A stretch of DNA of 64,000 bases, taken from NCBI RefSeq assembly GCF_004569635.1, contig NZ_SPOZ01000004.1, positions 59,962-123,961 of the forward strand, read 5' to 3'. Below, piece after piece: positions 7,723 to 17,696 of this stretch (positions are counted from its first letter, which is position 1; every line of letters starts with the position of its first letter). The stretch comes from Streptococcus sp. LYSM12 (GTDB lineage Bacteria > Bacillota > Bacilli > Lactobacillales > Streptococcaceae). A model generated the notes under the pieces. That model was not told the DNA's origin. It did not search any database and saw only the letters and a list, made by a program, of their open reading frames with translations. A program made the position numbers and the translations under genes.

Positions 7723-10224
7723 CTACTTCACCACTAAGTTCACCAGTTTGTTAGGAACGACGATTACTTTGACGATTTCCTTGCCCAGTAGCTCGGCCTG
7801 TACCTTGGCATCGGCTAACACAAGAGATTGTAACTCTTCTCGTGATAAATCTTTTGCTACTACGAGTTTAGCGCGTACTTTCCCTTTAACCTGCACCACG
7901 ATTTCAATCTCATCTTCTACCAAGAAAGATTCGTCATACGTTGGCCATGCCACGTAGGAAATACCATCATTTGAGCCCGTCACAAGTTGCCAAAGTTCTT
8001 CTGCCAAGTGTGGTGCAAATGGGGCTATCAACTGGAGAAAACCTTTAGCATATTCGATATAGAGTCTTTCTTCTTTGTTAGCACTATTCACAAAAATCAT
8101 CAGCTGGGCAATGGCTGTATTGAACTTAAGTGTTTCAATCTGATCGGTCACAGCTTTGACCGTTTCATGATAGACCTTGTCCAAGTTACCATTGTTTTCT
8201 GTGACAAGTGTTTTTGACGAAATCAAGCGATAAACACGGTCTAGGAACTTACGGCTACCCTCTAAGCCTTCTTCGCTCCAAGGAATGGATGCGTCAAGTG
8301 GTCCCATAAACATTTCATAAACACGAAGAGTATCGGCACCATATTGAGCAACTACATCATCCGGATTGACCACGTTTTTAAGAGATTTAGACATCTTGGC
8401 AGGTGTTTGTTCTAGCTCTTCTCCTGTTTCCAGGTTAAAGAATGAGCCGTCACGTTTTTCAACCTTGTCAGTCGCGACAAGGGCACCGCGACGATCGCGG
8501 TAACTCGCTCCCAAAATCATCCCTTGGTTAAAGAGTTTTTGGAATGGTTCCTTGGTTGGAACCACACCGATGTCATAGAGAAACTTATGCCAAAAACGTG
8601 CGTAGAGCAAATGGAGGACCGCGTGCTCTGCACCACCGATGTAAATGTCTACAGGTAACCACGCCTTAAGTAACTCTTCATCTGCTAGTTTTTCTGTATT
8701 GTGTGGATCAACGTAGCGGAGGAAGTACCAACTTGACCCTGCCCATTGTGGCATAGTATTGGTCTCACGGCGTCCCTTGACTCCGTCTTCTCGGGTCACC
8801 TCTAACCAGTCCGTCAAGTTTGCAAGCGGGCTTTCTCCTGTACCCGACGGCTTGATATTGCTCGTCTTTGGTAAGACAAGTGGTAATTCATCTTCTGGAA
8901 CTACAGTTGAAGTCCCATCCTCCCAATGAATGATAGGGATTGGTTCCCCCCAGTAACGCTGACGACTAAAGAGCCAGTCGCGCAAGCGGTAGGTCACCTT
9001 TTCCTCACCGACACCGTGTTCTACAAGCCAAGCAATCATCTTTTCAATCGCATCTACCTTGTTCAAACCATCAAGGAAATCAGAATGGATATGCAGTCCG
9101 TCCTCCGTATAAGCCTCCTGCTCCACATCTCCCCCTTCGATGACCGCGACAATCGGCAATCCAAAGGTTTTGGCAAATTCCCAATCGCGGTTATCGTGCG
9201 CAGGGACTGCCATAACTGCCCCTGTACCGTAGCTAGCAAGCACATAGTCGGCAATCCAGATTGGGATTTCTTGACCATTTACAGGGTTAAGCGCATAAGC
9301 ACCTGTCCAGACACCTGTTTTTTCCTTGGCCAGGTCGGTTCGAGCAAGGTCAGATTTAAGACTAGCTTGATGCTTGTACTCAGCTACTGCTTCAGCTTGT
9401 TCAGGAGTCGTGATGTAATCTACCAATTCATGTTCAGGTGCCAGTACAGCAAAGGTTGCTCCAAAAAGGGTATCGGGACGTGTTGTAAAGACTGTAAAGT
9501 CCTTTTCTGTCCCCTTAACTGCAAAAGTGACATTGGCACCGCGTGATTTCCCAATCCAGTTACGTTGCATGTCCTTAATGGACTCTGGCCAGTCCAAGTC
9601 TTCCAAGTCATTAAGCAAGCGCTCTGCATAAGCTGTAATTTTTAACATCCATTGGCGCATCGGTTTTCTGACAACAGGATAGCCTCCACGCTCAGAAGTT
9701 CCGTCAGGTAAGACTTCCTCATTCGCAATGGCTGTTCCTAGCTCTTCGACCCAGTTCACAGGCACTTCCGCTTCATAAGCCAAGCCTTTTTCATATAATT
9801 TTGTGAAAATCCACTGGGTCCACTTATAATAATTTGGATCCGTCGTATTGACCTCACGGTCCCAATCATAAGAAAATCCCAGTGCATTAATCTGTCGTTT
9901 GAAATTAGCAATATTTTGCACTGTAAACTCTGCTGGGTCATTTCCTGTATCCATAGCATATTGTTCCGCAGGTAGACCAAAGGCATCCCAGCCCATTGGG
10001 TGAAGAACATTGTAGCCTCGAGCACGCTTGTAACGGCTTAAAATATCTGTAGCTGTATAGCCTTCTGGATGTCCAACATGTAACCCGGCTCCACTTGGGT
10101 AAGGAAACATGTCTAGGGCGTAAAAATTTGGCTTTGCTTTATCCGTACCTGTTTTAAAAGTGTGATGTTCCGCCCAGTATTTTTGCCACTTAGGCTCAAT
10201 CACTCCATGATTGTAAAAACTCAT
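7723..10224 (-). CDS. leuS: Leucyl-tRNA synthetase
   Basis: This class I synthetase charges tRNA-Leu in the cytoplasm. The HIGH-type motif is HVGH (in [13 protein letters not shown]) and the KMSKS loop is present as [10 protein letters not shown]. The large editing domain lies between them, and the length of 833 residues is normal. The frame extends to 10299, but [14 protein letters not shown] is chosen as the start because GGGAGAG lies just upstream and it matches the conserved N-terminus. No T-box leader is visible; the leader is only about 25 bases. Confidence 0.97.
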   Translation of the reverse strand: MSFYNHGVIEPKWQKYWAEHHTFKTGTDKAKPNFYALDMFPYPSGAGLHVGHPEGYTATDILSRYKRARGYNVLHPMGWDAFGLPAEQYAMDTGNDPAEFTVQNIANFKRQINALGFSYDWDREVNTTDPNYYKWTQWIFTKLYEKGLAYEAEVPVNWVEELGTAIANEEVLPDGTSERGGYPVVRKPMRQWMLKITAYAERLLNDLEDLDWPESIKDMQRNWIGKSRGANVTFAVKGTEKDFTVFTTRPDTLFGATFAVLAPEHELVDYITTPEQAEAVAEYKHQASLKSDLARTDLAKEKTGVWTGAYALNPVNGQEIPIWIADYVLASYGTGAVMAVPAHDNRDWEFAKTFGLPIVAVIEGGDVEQEAYTEDGLHIHSDFLDGLNKVDAIEKMIAWLVEHGVGEEKVTYRLRDWLFSRQRYWGEPIPIIHWEDGTSTVVPEDELPLVLPKTSNIKPSGTGESPLANLTDWLEVTREDGVKGRRETNTMPQWAGSSWYFLRYVDPHNTEKLADEELLKAWLPVDIYIGGAEHAVLHLLYARFWHKFLYDIGVVPTKEPFQKLFNQGMILGASYRDRRGALVATDKVEKRDGSFFNLETGEELEQTPAKMSKSLKNVVNPDDVVAQYGADTLRVYEMFMGPLDASIPWSEEGLEGSRKFLDRVYRLISSKTLVTENNGNLDKVYHETVKAVTDQIETLKFNTAIAQLMIFVNSANKEERLYIEYAKGFLQLIAPFAPHLAEELWQLVTGSNDGISYVAWPTYDESFLVEDEIEIVVQVKGKVRAKLVVAKDLSREELQSLVLADAKVQAELLGKEIVKVIVVPNKLVNLVVK

Positions 10225-10255
10225 AGCTATCTCTCCCATTTTGTATGATATCCTC

Positions 10256-10264
10256 ATTATATCA
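10256..10264 (-). promoter_or_regulatory. Extended -10 promoter of leuS
   Basis: TGATATAAT lies about 32 bases before the start codon. No good -35 box is visible at 16-18 bases, as expected for extended -10 promoters. Confidence 0.45.
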
Positions 10265-10313
10265 TGTTCTAACGCATTTGCAGCAGGAGATTGAACCAAA
10301 ATACCTGAATTTC

Positions 10314-10342
10314 TTGATTTCTATTTTTGAAAGCGCTATACT
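10314..10342 (+). promoter_or_regulatory. Promoter with an overlapping cre-like site
   Basis: TTGATT and TATACT are 17 bases apart. TGAAAGCGCTATAC (10328-10341) matches the core of the CcpA catabolite element and overlaps the -10 box, suggesting carbon repression of the small membrane gene downstream. Confidence 0.45.
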
Positions 10343-10430
10343 AAAAAAGAGAAAAACGATTTGAAAATATTCGTATGCTCTCTCATTGTTTATCCTCGTT
10401 TTGTACACACCAAAGAAAGAAGCAACAGCG

Positions 10431-10787
10431 ATGAAAAAAGAAGTGTTTTATTATTGGGAATATTTCTGCCAGATAAATGCTGGCCTCTGTGGAATGATTG
10501 CTCTTACCATGGTCTTGTTTCCACAGTACAGCCTAATGATACGCCTGTCAAATTTTGTAAATGTTTTTTCTTTCCCTCTCATTCTAAATAGAAAAATGAA
10601 AACCAAGCTCCGTTATCGCTTTTTAATCGCTATCAGCCTCATAGCCATTCTCGATCCAATTTGGAATAAGATTTCAACAAAACCAATTCATCTAACCCCA
10701 CTCTCCTTATTTATAGCCAGTCTACTACTCAGCTTATTAGCTCTAGGGAATTATTTTTATCAAAAACATGAAAAAATCCATGTGTGA
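10431..10787 (+). CDS. Small hypothetical membrane protein (118 aa)
   Basis: A plus-strand gene coding 118 residues from MKKEVFYYWEYF. It has three or four hydrophobic segments (about 14-32, 36-52, 64-80 and 90-107) and a basic C-terminus. The upstream binding site is weak (AAAGAAG). A promoter with a cre-like site lies about 90 bases upstream, so it is probably a sugar-repressed membrane protein; that is inference. The frame extends 15 codons further upstream but the later ATG is preferred. No family recognised. Confidence 0.55.
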   Translation: MKKEVFYYWEYFCQINAGLCGMIALTMVLFPQYSLMIRLSNFVNVFSFPLILNRKMKTKLRYRFLIAISLIAILDPIWNKISTKPIHLTPLSLFIASLLLSLLALGNYFYQKHEKIHV

Positions 10788-11457
10788 TAATTTCGAACAG
10801 GCATTCGCTTGTTCAAGCACTTACTAAAGGTGAACGCGTATGATTTGTTAGCTTCAGCATAAAAGATTCTTAAAAGAGATGAACACTTTTCAGTATCATC
10901 TTCACACTCCTTTTCAACATCTTTCTATTTGAATAGTTGAAATCATTTGACATATCACTAGTCAACGGAATGATTGATGATATCCGAGCTCAGAAGCCAA
11001 AAAGCAAGGTAGTGCGCGCTCAAAATTCTATTTTTAATACTCGTCAATCCGCAACTCCTCCTAGCAGTCCCTCACCTTGCTAAACTTCAGTTCTATCTTC
11101 GATTTAGAGGAGGAGAGCTTTATTATCCTTATTCCCACCTTTTACAATTCTCAGTCATGAAAGGTAGACAGATGTTCAATTTTATAGTCTTTTAGTTTAT
11201 CTTTTATTATAGCCATTTCGTTTATTTTTAGTACTAGGCAAGGAGTCGCAGGTAGTTGAAATAGTTGATAACTATTTCAAGTGACAGATAAGAAAAGTGT
11301 AACTTTTCTCAATGGTACAGCAAGACGAGTGAACGAAGTAATAAAAGATAAACGAAAGGACTATATAACGTATCACATTTCCTCATACGCCAGCACATGA
11401 GGAACTAAAGAAGCTGAAAATGCATTGGTCAATTATGACTGCCACATCCAAAAACGC
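10788..11457. other. About 670 bases without a convincing gene
   Basis: It holds an expanded palindromic element (11208-11365) and, just before it at 11183-11207, an arm-like fragment of a second copy. Nothing else recognisable. Confidence 0.6.
11208..11365. repeat. RUP-like palindromic element, copy 2, with internal insertion
   Basis: The arms are the usual ones (TATAGCCATTTCG at the left, CGAAAGGACTATA at the right) and TA flanks both ends. About 50 extra bases replace the normal centre between GGTAGT and GTACAGCAAG, making the copy about 158 bp instead of 104-106. Confidence 0.85.
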
Positions 11458-11485
11458 AAAAAGGATACACTTGGTATCCTTTTTC
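11458..11485. terminator. Terminator downstream of glnA
   Basis: AAAAAGGATAC and GTATCCTTTTT form a stem flanked by A and T runs, so it can work in both directions. It sits immediately after the glnA stop codon. Confidence 0.8.
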
Positions 11486-11488
11486 ATG

Positions 11489-12835
11489 TTAATACAAGTC
11501 CAAATAATGGTCAATTTCCCACTGTGAAACATAGGTTGCATAGCTTGCCCACTCGATTTTCTTAGCTTCAACGAAGTTTGTGAAAATATGATCTCCCAAC
11601 GCTGCCTTTACAACGTCATCTTTTTGCAAGGCCTTAATCGCATTATGAAGTGTGGACGGCAAGTCTACAATACCTGCCTCTTGACGCTCTGACTCACTCA
11701 TCGCATAGATATTTGACTCGACTGGCGCTGGTGCTTCAATTTTATTTTCCACACCGTCTAAGCCAGATTCTAGTAGGACTGCCATAGCCAAATAAGGATT
11801 CGCAGTTGGATCGACCGAACGCAACTCCAAGCGAGTTCCCATACCACGAGATGCTGGTACACGGATTAAAGGCGAACGATTACGACCAGCCCAAGCAATA
11901 TAAACAGGCGCTTCAAAGCCTGGTACCAAGCGCTTATAAGAATTGACCGTCGGATTCATAATCGCTGTGTAGCTATAAGCATGGTTCATCAAGCCACCTA
12001 AGAAATAATACGCCGTTTCTGACAACTGCATACCGCGAGTGTCTGCTGGATCATAGAAAGCATTATTACCTTGGCTATCAAAGAGTGACATATTGCAATG
12101 CATCCCTGAGCCCGCAATCCCAAACTTCGGCTTTGCCATAAAGGTCGCATACAAGCCGTGCTTGCGAGCAATGGTTTTAACAACTAATTTGAAAATCTGA
12201 ATATTGTCACATGCTTTCAACACATCTGCGTATTTGAAGTCAATTTCATGTTGACCTACCGCTACTTCGTGGTGACTAGCCTCTACTTCAAAGCCCATTT
12301 GAGTCAAGACATTGACAATCTCACGGCGAGTATTATCTGCAAGATCGGTCGGCGCAAGATCAAAATAACCGCCTTTGTCATTTACCTCAAGCGTTGGATT
12401 TCCATTTTCGTCCATTTTAAAGAGGAAAAATTCCGGTTCTGGCCCCAAGTTGAAAGAGGTAAACCCTAGCTTTTCCATATGGCGCAATGCTTTTTTCAAG
12501 TTCCCACGAGGATCCCCTGCAAACGGCTCCCCTTCTGTCGTATATATATCACAAATTAAGCCTGCTACACGACCATTTTCATCCCCCCAAGGAAAAATGG
12601 TCCATGTGTTCAAATCAGGATAAAGATACATGTCTGATTCATTGATGCGGACAAATCCTTCAATGGACGATCCGTCAAACATGGCTTTATTTGATAGCAC
12701 CTTATCTACTTGTTCATCAGTGGCTGGAATCTCGACATTTTTCATAATTCCTAAGATATCTGTAAACATCAAGCGAATGAAAGTCACGTTCTTCTCTTGA
12801 ATATCCCGTTTGATATCCGCTACTGTAATTGACAT
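11489..12835 (-). CDS. glnA: Glutamine synthetase, type I
   Basis: Makes glutamine from glutamate, ammonia and ATP. The 448-residue length and motifs fit the GSI-alpha class: DGSSIEGF, the metal-binding [21 protein letters not shown], and the glutamate-binding [10 protein letters not shown]. It is the second gene of the glnR-glnA operon, about 50 bases downstream of glnR. A frame extends eight codons upstream from a TTG, but MSITVADIK is the conserved start and has AGGAGA upstream. Its transcription is controlled by GlnR, whose operator lies before glnR. Confidence 0.97.
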   Translation of the reverse strand: MSITVADIKRDIQEKNVTFIRLMFTDILGIMKNVEIPATDEQVDKVLSNKAMFDGSSIEGFVRINESDMYLYPDLNTWTIFPWGDENGRVAGLICDIYTTEGEPFAGDPRGNLKKALRHMEKLGFTSFNLGPEPEFFLFKMDENGNPTLEVNDKGGYFDLAPTDLADNTRREIVNVLTQMGFEVEASHHEVAVGQHEIDFKYADVLKACDNIQIFKLVVKTIARKHGLYATFMAKPKFGIAGSGMHCNMSLFDSQGNNAFYDPADTRGMQLSETAYYFLGGLMNHAYSYTAIMNPTVNSYKRLVPGFEAPVYIAWAGRNRSPLIRVPASRGMGTRLELRSVDPTANPYLAMAVLLESGLDGVENKIEAPAPVESNIYAMSESERQEAGIVDLPSTLHNAIKALQKDDVVKAALGDHIFTNFVEAKKIEWASYATYVSQWEIDHYLDLY

Positions 12836-12885
12836 AAATGGTCTCCTTTTTTTGTTCAAATATAAGGTTTCTAGCCATATAGTGG

Positions 12886-13245
12886 CTAACGAAAGATACT
12901 GGTAGGGTTAGAAAAGCGCCCTTGATTACGAAGTTCATCACGGAGAATACGACGTACATCTTCATCTGTCAAGTTTTCACCCTCTCTCTGAGGTCTAGCT
13001 TGACGATTGGCATACTCTTTTTTAATCGCTGCGATATTAAGACCCTCAGTTAGAAAATCCTTGATTTCCAATAACTGATCCATATCATTGAGCGAATAGA
13101 GTCTACGATTGCCTTCATTGCGATCTGGATAAATCAATCCCTGCTCCTCATAGTAGCGTATTTGACGGGCGGTCAAATCCGTCAATTTCATCACACTACC
13201 AATCGGAAAAACAGCCAAAGATCTACGGAATTCTTTCTCTCTCAT
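12886..13245 (-). CDS. glnR: GlnR, MerR-family nitrogen repressor
   Basis: GlnR represses glutamine and glutamate metabolism genes when glutamine is plentiful, with feedback-inhibited GlnA as co-repressor. The 119-residue protein begins with the MerR winged helix (about residues 15-80: [27 protein letters not shown]) and lacks a large effector domain, as usual for GlnR. An AGGAG site precedes the start. A GlnR operator and a consensus promoter lie directly upstream, so the operon is autoregulated. Confidence 0.95.
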   Translation of the reverse strand: MREKEFRRSLAVFPIGSVMKLTDLTARQIRYYEEQGLIYPDRNEGNRRLYSLNDMDQLLEIKDFLTEGLNIAAIKKEYANRQARPQREGENLTDEDVRRILRDELRNQGRFSNPTSIFR

Positions 13246-13268
13246 TGATAAGCTCCTTTCTGCCTACC

Positions 13269-13321
13269 ATTATAGGGGAAATTTATCTATTCGTCAATAT
13301 CTTATGTAAGAATTTCTGACA
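13269..13321 (-). promoter_or_regulatory. glnRA promoter with GlnR operator
   Basis: TTGACG (13292-13297) and TATAAT (13269-13274) are 17 bases apart. Just upstream of the -35 box, TGTAAGAATTTCTGACA (13305-13321) is an exact match to the GlnR box TGTNA-N7-TNACA. Confidence 0.9.
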
Positions 13322-13330
13322 TCTTTCGTT

Positions 13331-13837
13331 TTATAATCTTTTTTTAATGTTATCAATGTCTGAATTTACTAAAATCGCCACAAACACACCAACAAATGTC
13401 TCAAATACACGGATAAAGACATACTGAATAGCATTGCCAGACGGAATAGACAGGGTAATGATTAAAAGAGCTGCCACTCCACCGATAATACCCGATTTGT
13501 TATTCATCGCTACATTGGTCATAATCGTTAACATGACACAAATCGGCACAACAACGAGTGTCACCAACAGATGCTCATGGAACCATTGATTTAAAATAAA
13601 AAAACATAGAGCATAAAGGCCACCAATTGAATTACCAAGGATACGTGATGCACCAAAATGCACACTCTTATCAAAATCCTCGCGCAGACTAAATACAGCT
13701 GTCAGAGCTGCAATCTGTGCTCCCTGACGACTGAAAAAACCAAAGAGTAATATCACTAAAAAAACGGCTACTCCTGATTTTAAGGTCCGCATTCCTAATT
13801 TAAACTGCTTGGGATTAAATTGATATTTCCTAAACAT
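13331..13837 (-). CDS. FUSC/DUF939-family membrane protein
   Basis: A 168-residue protein with about four to five hydrophobic segments and a basic start (MFRKYQFNPKQFKLGMRTLKSG). It matches the aromatic-acid-exporter-like (ArAE/DUF939) N-terminal domain seen in Firmicutes, including the segment ALTAVFSLREDFDKSVHFGASRILGNSIGG. The gene lies between pgk and glnR, a common streptococcal position. The last codons overlap the region of the glnR operator. Transport function is inferred from the family only. Confidence 0.8.
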   Translation of the reverse strand: MFRKYQFNPKQFKLGMRTLKSGVAVFLVILLFGFFSRQGAQIAALTAVFSLREDFDKSVHFGASRILGNSIGGLYALCFFILNQWFHEHLLVTLVVVPICVMLTIMTNVAMNNKSGIIGGVAALLIITLSIPSGNAIQYVFIRVFETFVGVFVAILVNSDIDNIKKRL

Positions 13838-14203
13838 ACAAATCCTCTCTCTTCTTCCTAGTAACGCTACTTCTCCATTATACCACTAATTTTTCAAACT
13901 AACTCTCAGTAGACCATTTCAAGGAAATAATACCTAGTGACCTCATCATGCTAGGCCAACTCTTTCAGAGCACATGAAATCACCTGCTTACGGCATCTTT
14001 TATCATCATTTGAAACAAGACAGGACGCTAGGAACTTCGTTTCAGCACAGATGCCTAGCTATCACAAAAGGGTGAACACAGTCACCCTTTTTGCTATTGC
14101 ACCAATTTGCTTCCCTAGTAGCTTTATTTGTGTTCATACTAGGAAAAACGATTATCTCTCTCCTCTACACAATCCAGAGTGTGAGAGACGAATGGCAAAA
14201 CCA
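13838..14203. other. Gap of about 365 bases between pgk and the DUF939 gene
   Basis: It contains the pgk terminator (14066-14092) and an extended -10 (TGGTATAAT, near 13876-13884) for the DUF939 gene. The rest shows nothing recognisable. Confidence 0.5.
14066..14092. terminator. Terminator downstream of pgk
   Basis: AAAAGGGTGA and TCACCCTTTT form a 10-bp stem with an ACACAG loop and T runs on both strands, about 110 bases after the pgk stop. Confidence 0.8.
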
Positions 14204-15403
14204 TTATTTTTCAGTCAAAGCTGCAAGACCTGGCAAGACTTTTCCTTCCAATAATTCCATTGAAGCACCACCACCAGTAGAAATCCATGAGAATTTATCT
14301 GCACGACCAAGGTTAATGGCTGCCGCTGCTGAGTCACCACCACCGATGATTGATTTCACCTCTGGTTGTTTAACAATCGCATCCATCACACCGATTGTTC
14401 CTGCTTGGAAGTCTGGATTTTCAAAGACACCCATCGGTCCATTCCACACAACTGTTTTCGCACCTGTAAGAGCTTCATCAAATTTCGCGATTGATTTTGG
14501 ACCAATATCAAGACCAAGGAAGCCTGGATCAACTGCTTCATCTTCTGTATCTTTCACTTCAGTATAGCCTGCAAATGCATTTGCTTCTTTTGAGTCAACT
14601 GGCAAGATTAGTTTCCCATTTGCTTTTTCAAGAAGACTTTTTGCTATGTCAAGTTTATCTTCTTCTACAAGTGAGTTTCCAATTTCGATACCTTGTGCTT
14701 TGTAGAATGTATAAGTCATCCCACCACCGATAAGAACTTTATCCGCTTTTTCAAGAAGATTTTCGATAACACCAATCTTATCAGAAACTTTTGAACCACC
14801 AAGGATTGCTACAAATGGACGGACTGGATTTTCAACCGCTTCTTGGATGTAGGCAATTTCGTTTTCAAGAAGGAAACCTGCAACTGCTTTTTCAACATTT
14901 GCTGAGATACCTACGTTTGAAGCATGCGCACGGTGGGCTGTACCGAATGCATCATTGACAAAAATACCGTCTCCAAGAGAAGCCCAGTATTGCCCAAGCT
15001 CCGCATCATTTTTTGATTCTTTCTTACCGTCAACATCTTCAAAACGAGTGTTCTCAACCAAAAGAACTTGCCCATCTTCAAGTGCCTTGATTGCTGCTTC
15101 AAGCTCGGCTCCACGAGTTGCTCCTGGAATAAAGACAACATCTTGACCTAATTTTTCTGCCAGGTTCGCAGCGACTGGGGCAAGAGATTTTCCTTCCTTG
15201 TCAGCTTCCTCTTTCACGCGACCAAGGTGAGAGAAAAGTACTGCGCGTCCACCTTGCTCAAGAATGTACTTGATAGTAGGAAGCGCCGCTGAGATGCGGT
15301 TATCATTTGTAATCACGCCGTCCTTCAAAGGCACATTAAAGTCAACACGGACAAGGACTTTCTTTCCTTTCAAGTCAACATCTTTTACAGTAAGTTTTGC
15401 CAT
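14204..15403 (-). CDS. pgk: Phosphoglycerate kinase
   Basis: Glycolytic enzyme moving a phosphate from 1,3-bisphosphoglycerate to ADP. The 399-residue protein shows the substrate-binding RVDFNVP near residue 20, the basic patch [17 protein letters not shown], and the nucleotide-binding GGGDSAAA near the C-terminus. [10 protein letters not shown] is taken as the start (AGGAGT upstream) rather than the frame extension to 15442. It lies downstream of gapA, separated by a terminator. Confidence 0.97.
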   Translation of the reverse strand: MAKLTVKDVDLKGKKVLVRVDFNVPLKDGVITNDNRISAALPTIKYILEQGGRAVLFSHLGRVKEEADKEGKSLAPVAANLAEKLGQDVVFIPGATRGAELEAAIKALEDGQVLLVENTRFEDVDGKKESKNDAELGQYWASLGDGIFVNDAFGTAHRAHASNVGISANVEKAVAGFLLENEIAYIQEAVENPVRPFVAILGGSKVSDKIGVIENLLEKADKVLIGGGMTYTFYKAQGIEIGNSLVEEDKLDIAKSLLEKANGKLILPVDSKEANAFAGYTEVKDTEDEAVDPGFLGLDIGPKSIAKFDEALTGAKTVVWNGPMGVFENPDFQAGTIGVMDAIVKQPEVKSIIGGGDSAAAAINLGRADKFSWISTGGGASMELLEGKVLPGLAALTEK

Positions 15404-15508
15404 TTTACAAAAACTCCTATTCTTTATTTTATACTCCTTCATTATACCATATTTTGGAAATTATGGGAAAGATTTCACAAAAATTCTCACTAGAAAGCAC
15501 GTTTTACA

Positions 15509-15540
15509 TCAAAAAAAAGGGAGGTTAAACAACCTCGCCT
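15509..15540 (-). terminator. Terminator between gapA and pgk
   Basis: GAGGTT-AAAC-AACCTC stem followed on the minus strand by eight T residues, ten bases after the gapA stop. Confidence 0.85.
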
Positions 15541-15549
15541 TTCATTTTA

Positions 15550-16560
15550 TTATTTTGCAATTTTTGCAAAGTACTCAAGAGTACGAACAAGTTGTGATGT
15601 GTAAGACATTTCGTTGTCATACCAAGAAACAACTTTCACTAATTGTTTACCGTCAACATCAAGTACTTTTGTCTGAGTTGCGTCGAACAATGAACCAAAT
15701 GAGATACCCACGATATCTGAAGAAACGATAGCATCTTCAGTATAACCGTAAGACTCGTTTGAAGCAGCTTTCATTGCAGCATTTACTTCGTCAGCAGTAA
15801 CGTTCTTATCAAGAACTGCTACCAATTCAGTAACTGATCCAGTTGGAACAGGAACACGTTGTGCAGCTCCATCCAATTTACCATTCAATTCTGGAATAAC
15901 AAGACCGATTGCTTTTGCAGCACCAGTTGAGTTAGGAACGATGTTTGCTGCAGCAGCACGAGCACGACGAAGGTCTCCACCACGGTGTGGTCCGTCAAGA
16001 ACCATTTGGTCACCAGTATAACCATGGATTGTAGTCATCAAACCTTCAACAATGCCGAAGTTATCATGAAGAGCTTTTGCCATTGGAGCCAAACAGTTTG
16101 TAGTACATGAAGCACCTGAGATAACTGTTTCAGTACCATCAAGAATGTCGTGGTTGGTGTTAAATACAATTGTTTTCACATCGTTTCCACCAGGTGCAGT
16201 AATAACAACTTTCTTAGCACCGTTTGCGTGGATGTGTTGCTCAGCTTTTTCTTTAGAAGTGAAGAATCCTGTAGCTTCAAGGACAATTTCTACACCATCA
16301 GCTGCCCAGTCAATATTTCCTGGTTCGCGTTCTGCAGAAACTTTAACGAATTTTCCGTTTACTTCGAATCCACCATCTTTTACTTCAACAGTTCCATCAA
16401 AACGACCTTGAGTTGTATCATATTTCAACAAGTGTGCAAGCATTGCTGGATCTGTAAGGTCATTGATACGAGTAACTTCAACACCTTCTACATTTTGGAT
16501 ACGGCGGAATGCAAGACGTCCAATACGACCGAAACCGTTAATACCAACTTTAACTACCAT
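15550..16560 (-). CDS. gapA: Glyceraldehyde-3-phosphate dehydrogenase
   Basis: NAD-dependent glycolytic dehydrogenase of 336 residues. The N-terminal nucleotide fold [14 protein letters not shown] and the catalytic cysteine in [12 protein letters not shown] are clear. In streptococci the protein is also found on the cell surface and binds plasmin(ogen), a known family property that sequence cannot prove here. A strong promoter and a long leader with a hairpin precede it; AAGGAGG lies before the ATG. Confidence 0.97.
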   Translation of the reverse strand: MVVKVGINGFGRIGRLAFRRIQNVEGVEVTRINDLTDPAMLAHLLKYDTTQGRFDGTVEVKDGGFEVNGKFVKVSAEREPGNIDWAADGVEIVLEATGFFTSKEKAEQHIHANGAKKVVITAPGGNDVKTIVFNTNHDILDGTETVISGASCTTNCLAPMAKALHDNFGIVEGLMTTIHGYTGDQMVLDGPHRGGDLRRARAAAANIVPNSTGAAKAIGLVIPELNGKLDGAAQRVPVPTGSVTELVAVLDKNVTADEVNAAMKAASNESYGYTEDAIVSSDIVGISFGSLFDATQTKVLDVDGKQLVKVVSWYDNEMSYTSQLVRTLEYFAKIAK

Positions 16561-16598
16561 GAATGATTTCCTCCTTATGAAAATCGAGTTCTTTTATT

Positions 16599-16619
16599 TT
16601 AAAAGGGGTCACCTTTTAA
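16599..16619 (-). promoter_or_regulatory. Hairpin in the gapA leader
   Basis: TTAAAAGG and CCTTTTAA form a perfect 8-bp dyad with a five-base loop between the promoter and the ribosome binding site of gapA. It may stabilise the mRNA or bind a regulator; the role is unknown. Confidence 0.5.
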
Positions 16620-16672
16620 CTATTTGTGAAAATCTTAACTTGCAAATATCCAAGCCATCTTTCAACATTTTT

Positions 16673-16701
16673 ATTATATACCTATTTTGCAAAAATTGCA
16701 A
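16673..16701 (-). promoter_or_regulatory. Promoter of gapA
   Basis: TTGCAA and TATAAT are 17 bases apart, giving a leader of about 105 bases. The -35 region lies in a TTGCAA repeat (TTGCAATTTTTGCAA). Confidence 0.7.
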
Positions 16702-17179
16702 GTTTTTGCTTAGCTAGAAATAGGAATTTTCATTAGAATGAAACCGGGTAATTATACTGAAAGAGTCAACATTCTTACAATCAAGCTAGTCCGTACTCTA
16801 TAAAAATCCTCCTATGACTAACTTTCACAATGACGAATTGTGAAAAGTTGACAAATAAAGATAGCAAAGCAACTTTCCTCTAAACCAAAGCGAAAACTAT
16901 TTTTTACCTTGAGTTTTGCACAAACTTAGTATCTATCTTGTGGAATTGAACTCAGGCTAAAGGCTTGGAAAATAAAAACACAGATTTTCTAGCTTTAGCT
17001 AGCTCCAAAGGCATGGATACCTTTGGAAGCGGGAAATAAACGTTTGCAGAGCAATGCTCACTCTTATAGGGCTATCTTTTAGATATAGTTTTTCCTAACT
17101 CTAGAGATATAGTATATCTTTGGAGGTGTAGCTTCCTTTATCCCTAGACGTTATGCTTCTTTGTCATCTTTCCTAATGT
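16702..17179. other. About 480 bases without a recognisable feature
   Basis: No frame with coding character or binding site was seen on either strand up to the palindromic element at 17180. Confidence 0.5.
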
Positions 17180-17285
17180 TATAGTCATTTCGTTTATCTT
17201 TTATTACTTCGTTCACTCGCTTTGCCGTACTCCAGTACAGCCTGCAGCTCCTTGCCTAGTACTAAAAGTAAACTAAAAGACTATA
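17180..17285. repeat. RUP-like palindromic element, copy 3
   Basis: TAGTCATTTCG…CTAAAAGACTA termini flanked by TA on both sides, with the type A centre (GTACTCCAGTAC, CTGCAGCTC). It begins eight bases beyond the end of the decayed gene at 17293. Confidence 0.9.
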
Positions 17286-17292
17286 TAAGTCC

Positions 17293-17627
17293 CTATACAA
17301 ACCCCATTCCGATGATGCAATTTCCAATAACTACCCCCGTGCGTTCCATTCCCAGAATTGACCGCATGCTCCCTAACAACATATCTACCTCTTGGTCCAT
17401 AGTAGGTCCCCACTCTTCCTGAAGCCGCTGACGCTCCGTATCTATTTATGTAGGAAGCTAGATTTATATAGGATTGCTATCCGTCATCTTCACGGTTCGC
17501 ATCGTGAAAGCTCTCATTTCAATACCTTGTTCAGCTTGTACAACTGCTAACGCTGGGCTTGCTATAGGAAAGAGGTTTAACCACACAACAAAGGTACATA
17601 ACCGTTTTTAAATGTATTATTTTGCAT
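17293..17627 (-). pseudogene. Decayed gene for a secreted or membrane protein
   Basis: An ATG with AAGGAGG upstream starts MQNNTFKNGYV. The frame then stops, but shifting it by one or two bases gives FVVWLNLFPIASPALAVVQA, which looks like the hydrophobic part and cleavage region of a signal peptide. The same shifted frame continues as EQGIEMRAFTMRTV, meets three stops near 17475-17490, and resumes as RQRLQEEWGPTMDQEV…IIGMGFV to a final stop at 17293. One frameshift and several nonsense codons make it a pseudogene. I do not recognise the family. Confidence 0.5.
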
Positions 17628-17635
17628 AAAGAAAT

Positions 17636-17679
17636 ACCTCCTTATTTTTGATAGCCACATTCTACCAAAATAAGGAGGT
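17636..17679 (-). terminator. Long hairpin containing a ribosome binding site
   Basis: A perfect 13-bp stem (ACCTCCTTATTTT / AAAATAAGGAGGT) with an 18-base loop lies between the 204-residue membrane protein gene and the decayed gene. Its downstream arm contains the AAGGAGG of the decayed gene. It may be a terminator of the upstream gene, a hairpin masking that binding site, or both. Confidence 0.6.
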
Positions 17680-17696
17680 TTCGTCAATGATATTTT

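Noticed and set aside
8926..9546. 206-residue plus-strand frame inside leuS
   Set aside because: It is antisense to a highly conserved gene, has no binding site and its composition follows the leuS codons.
14091..14210. Hydrophobic plus-strand frame (LLHQFASLVALFVFILGK…) after the pgk terminator
   Set aside because: It looks membrane-like but starts inside a terminator, has no binding site and runs into the antisense of pgk.
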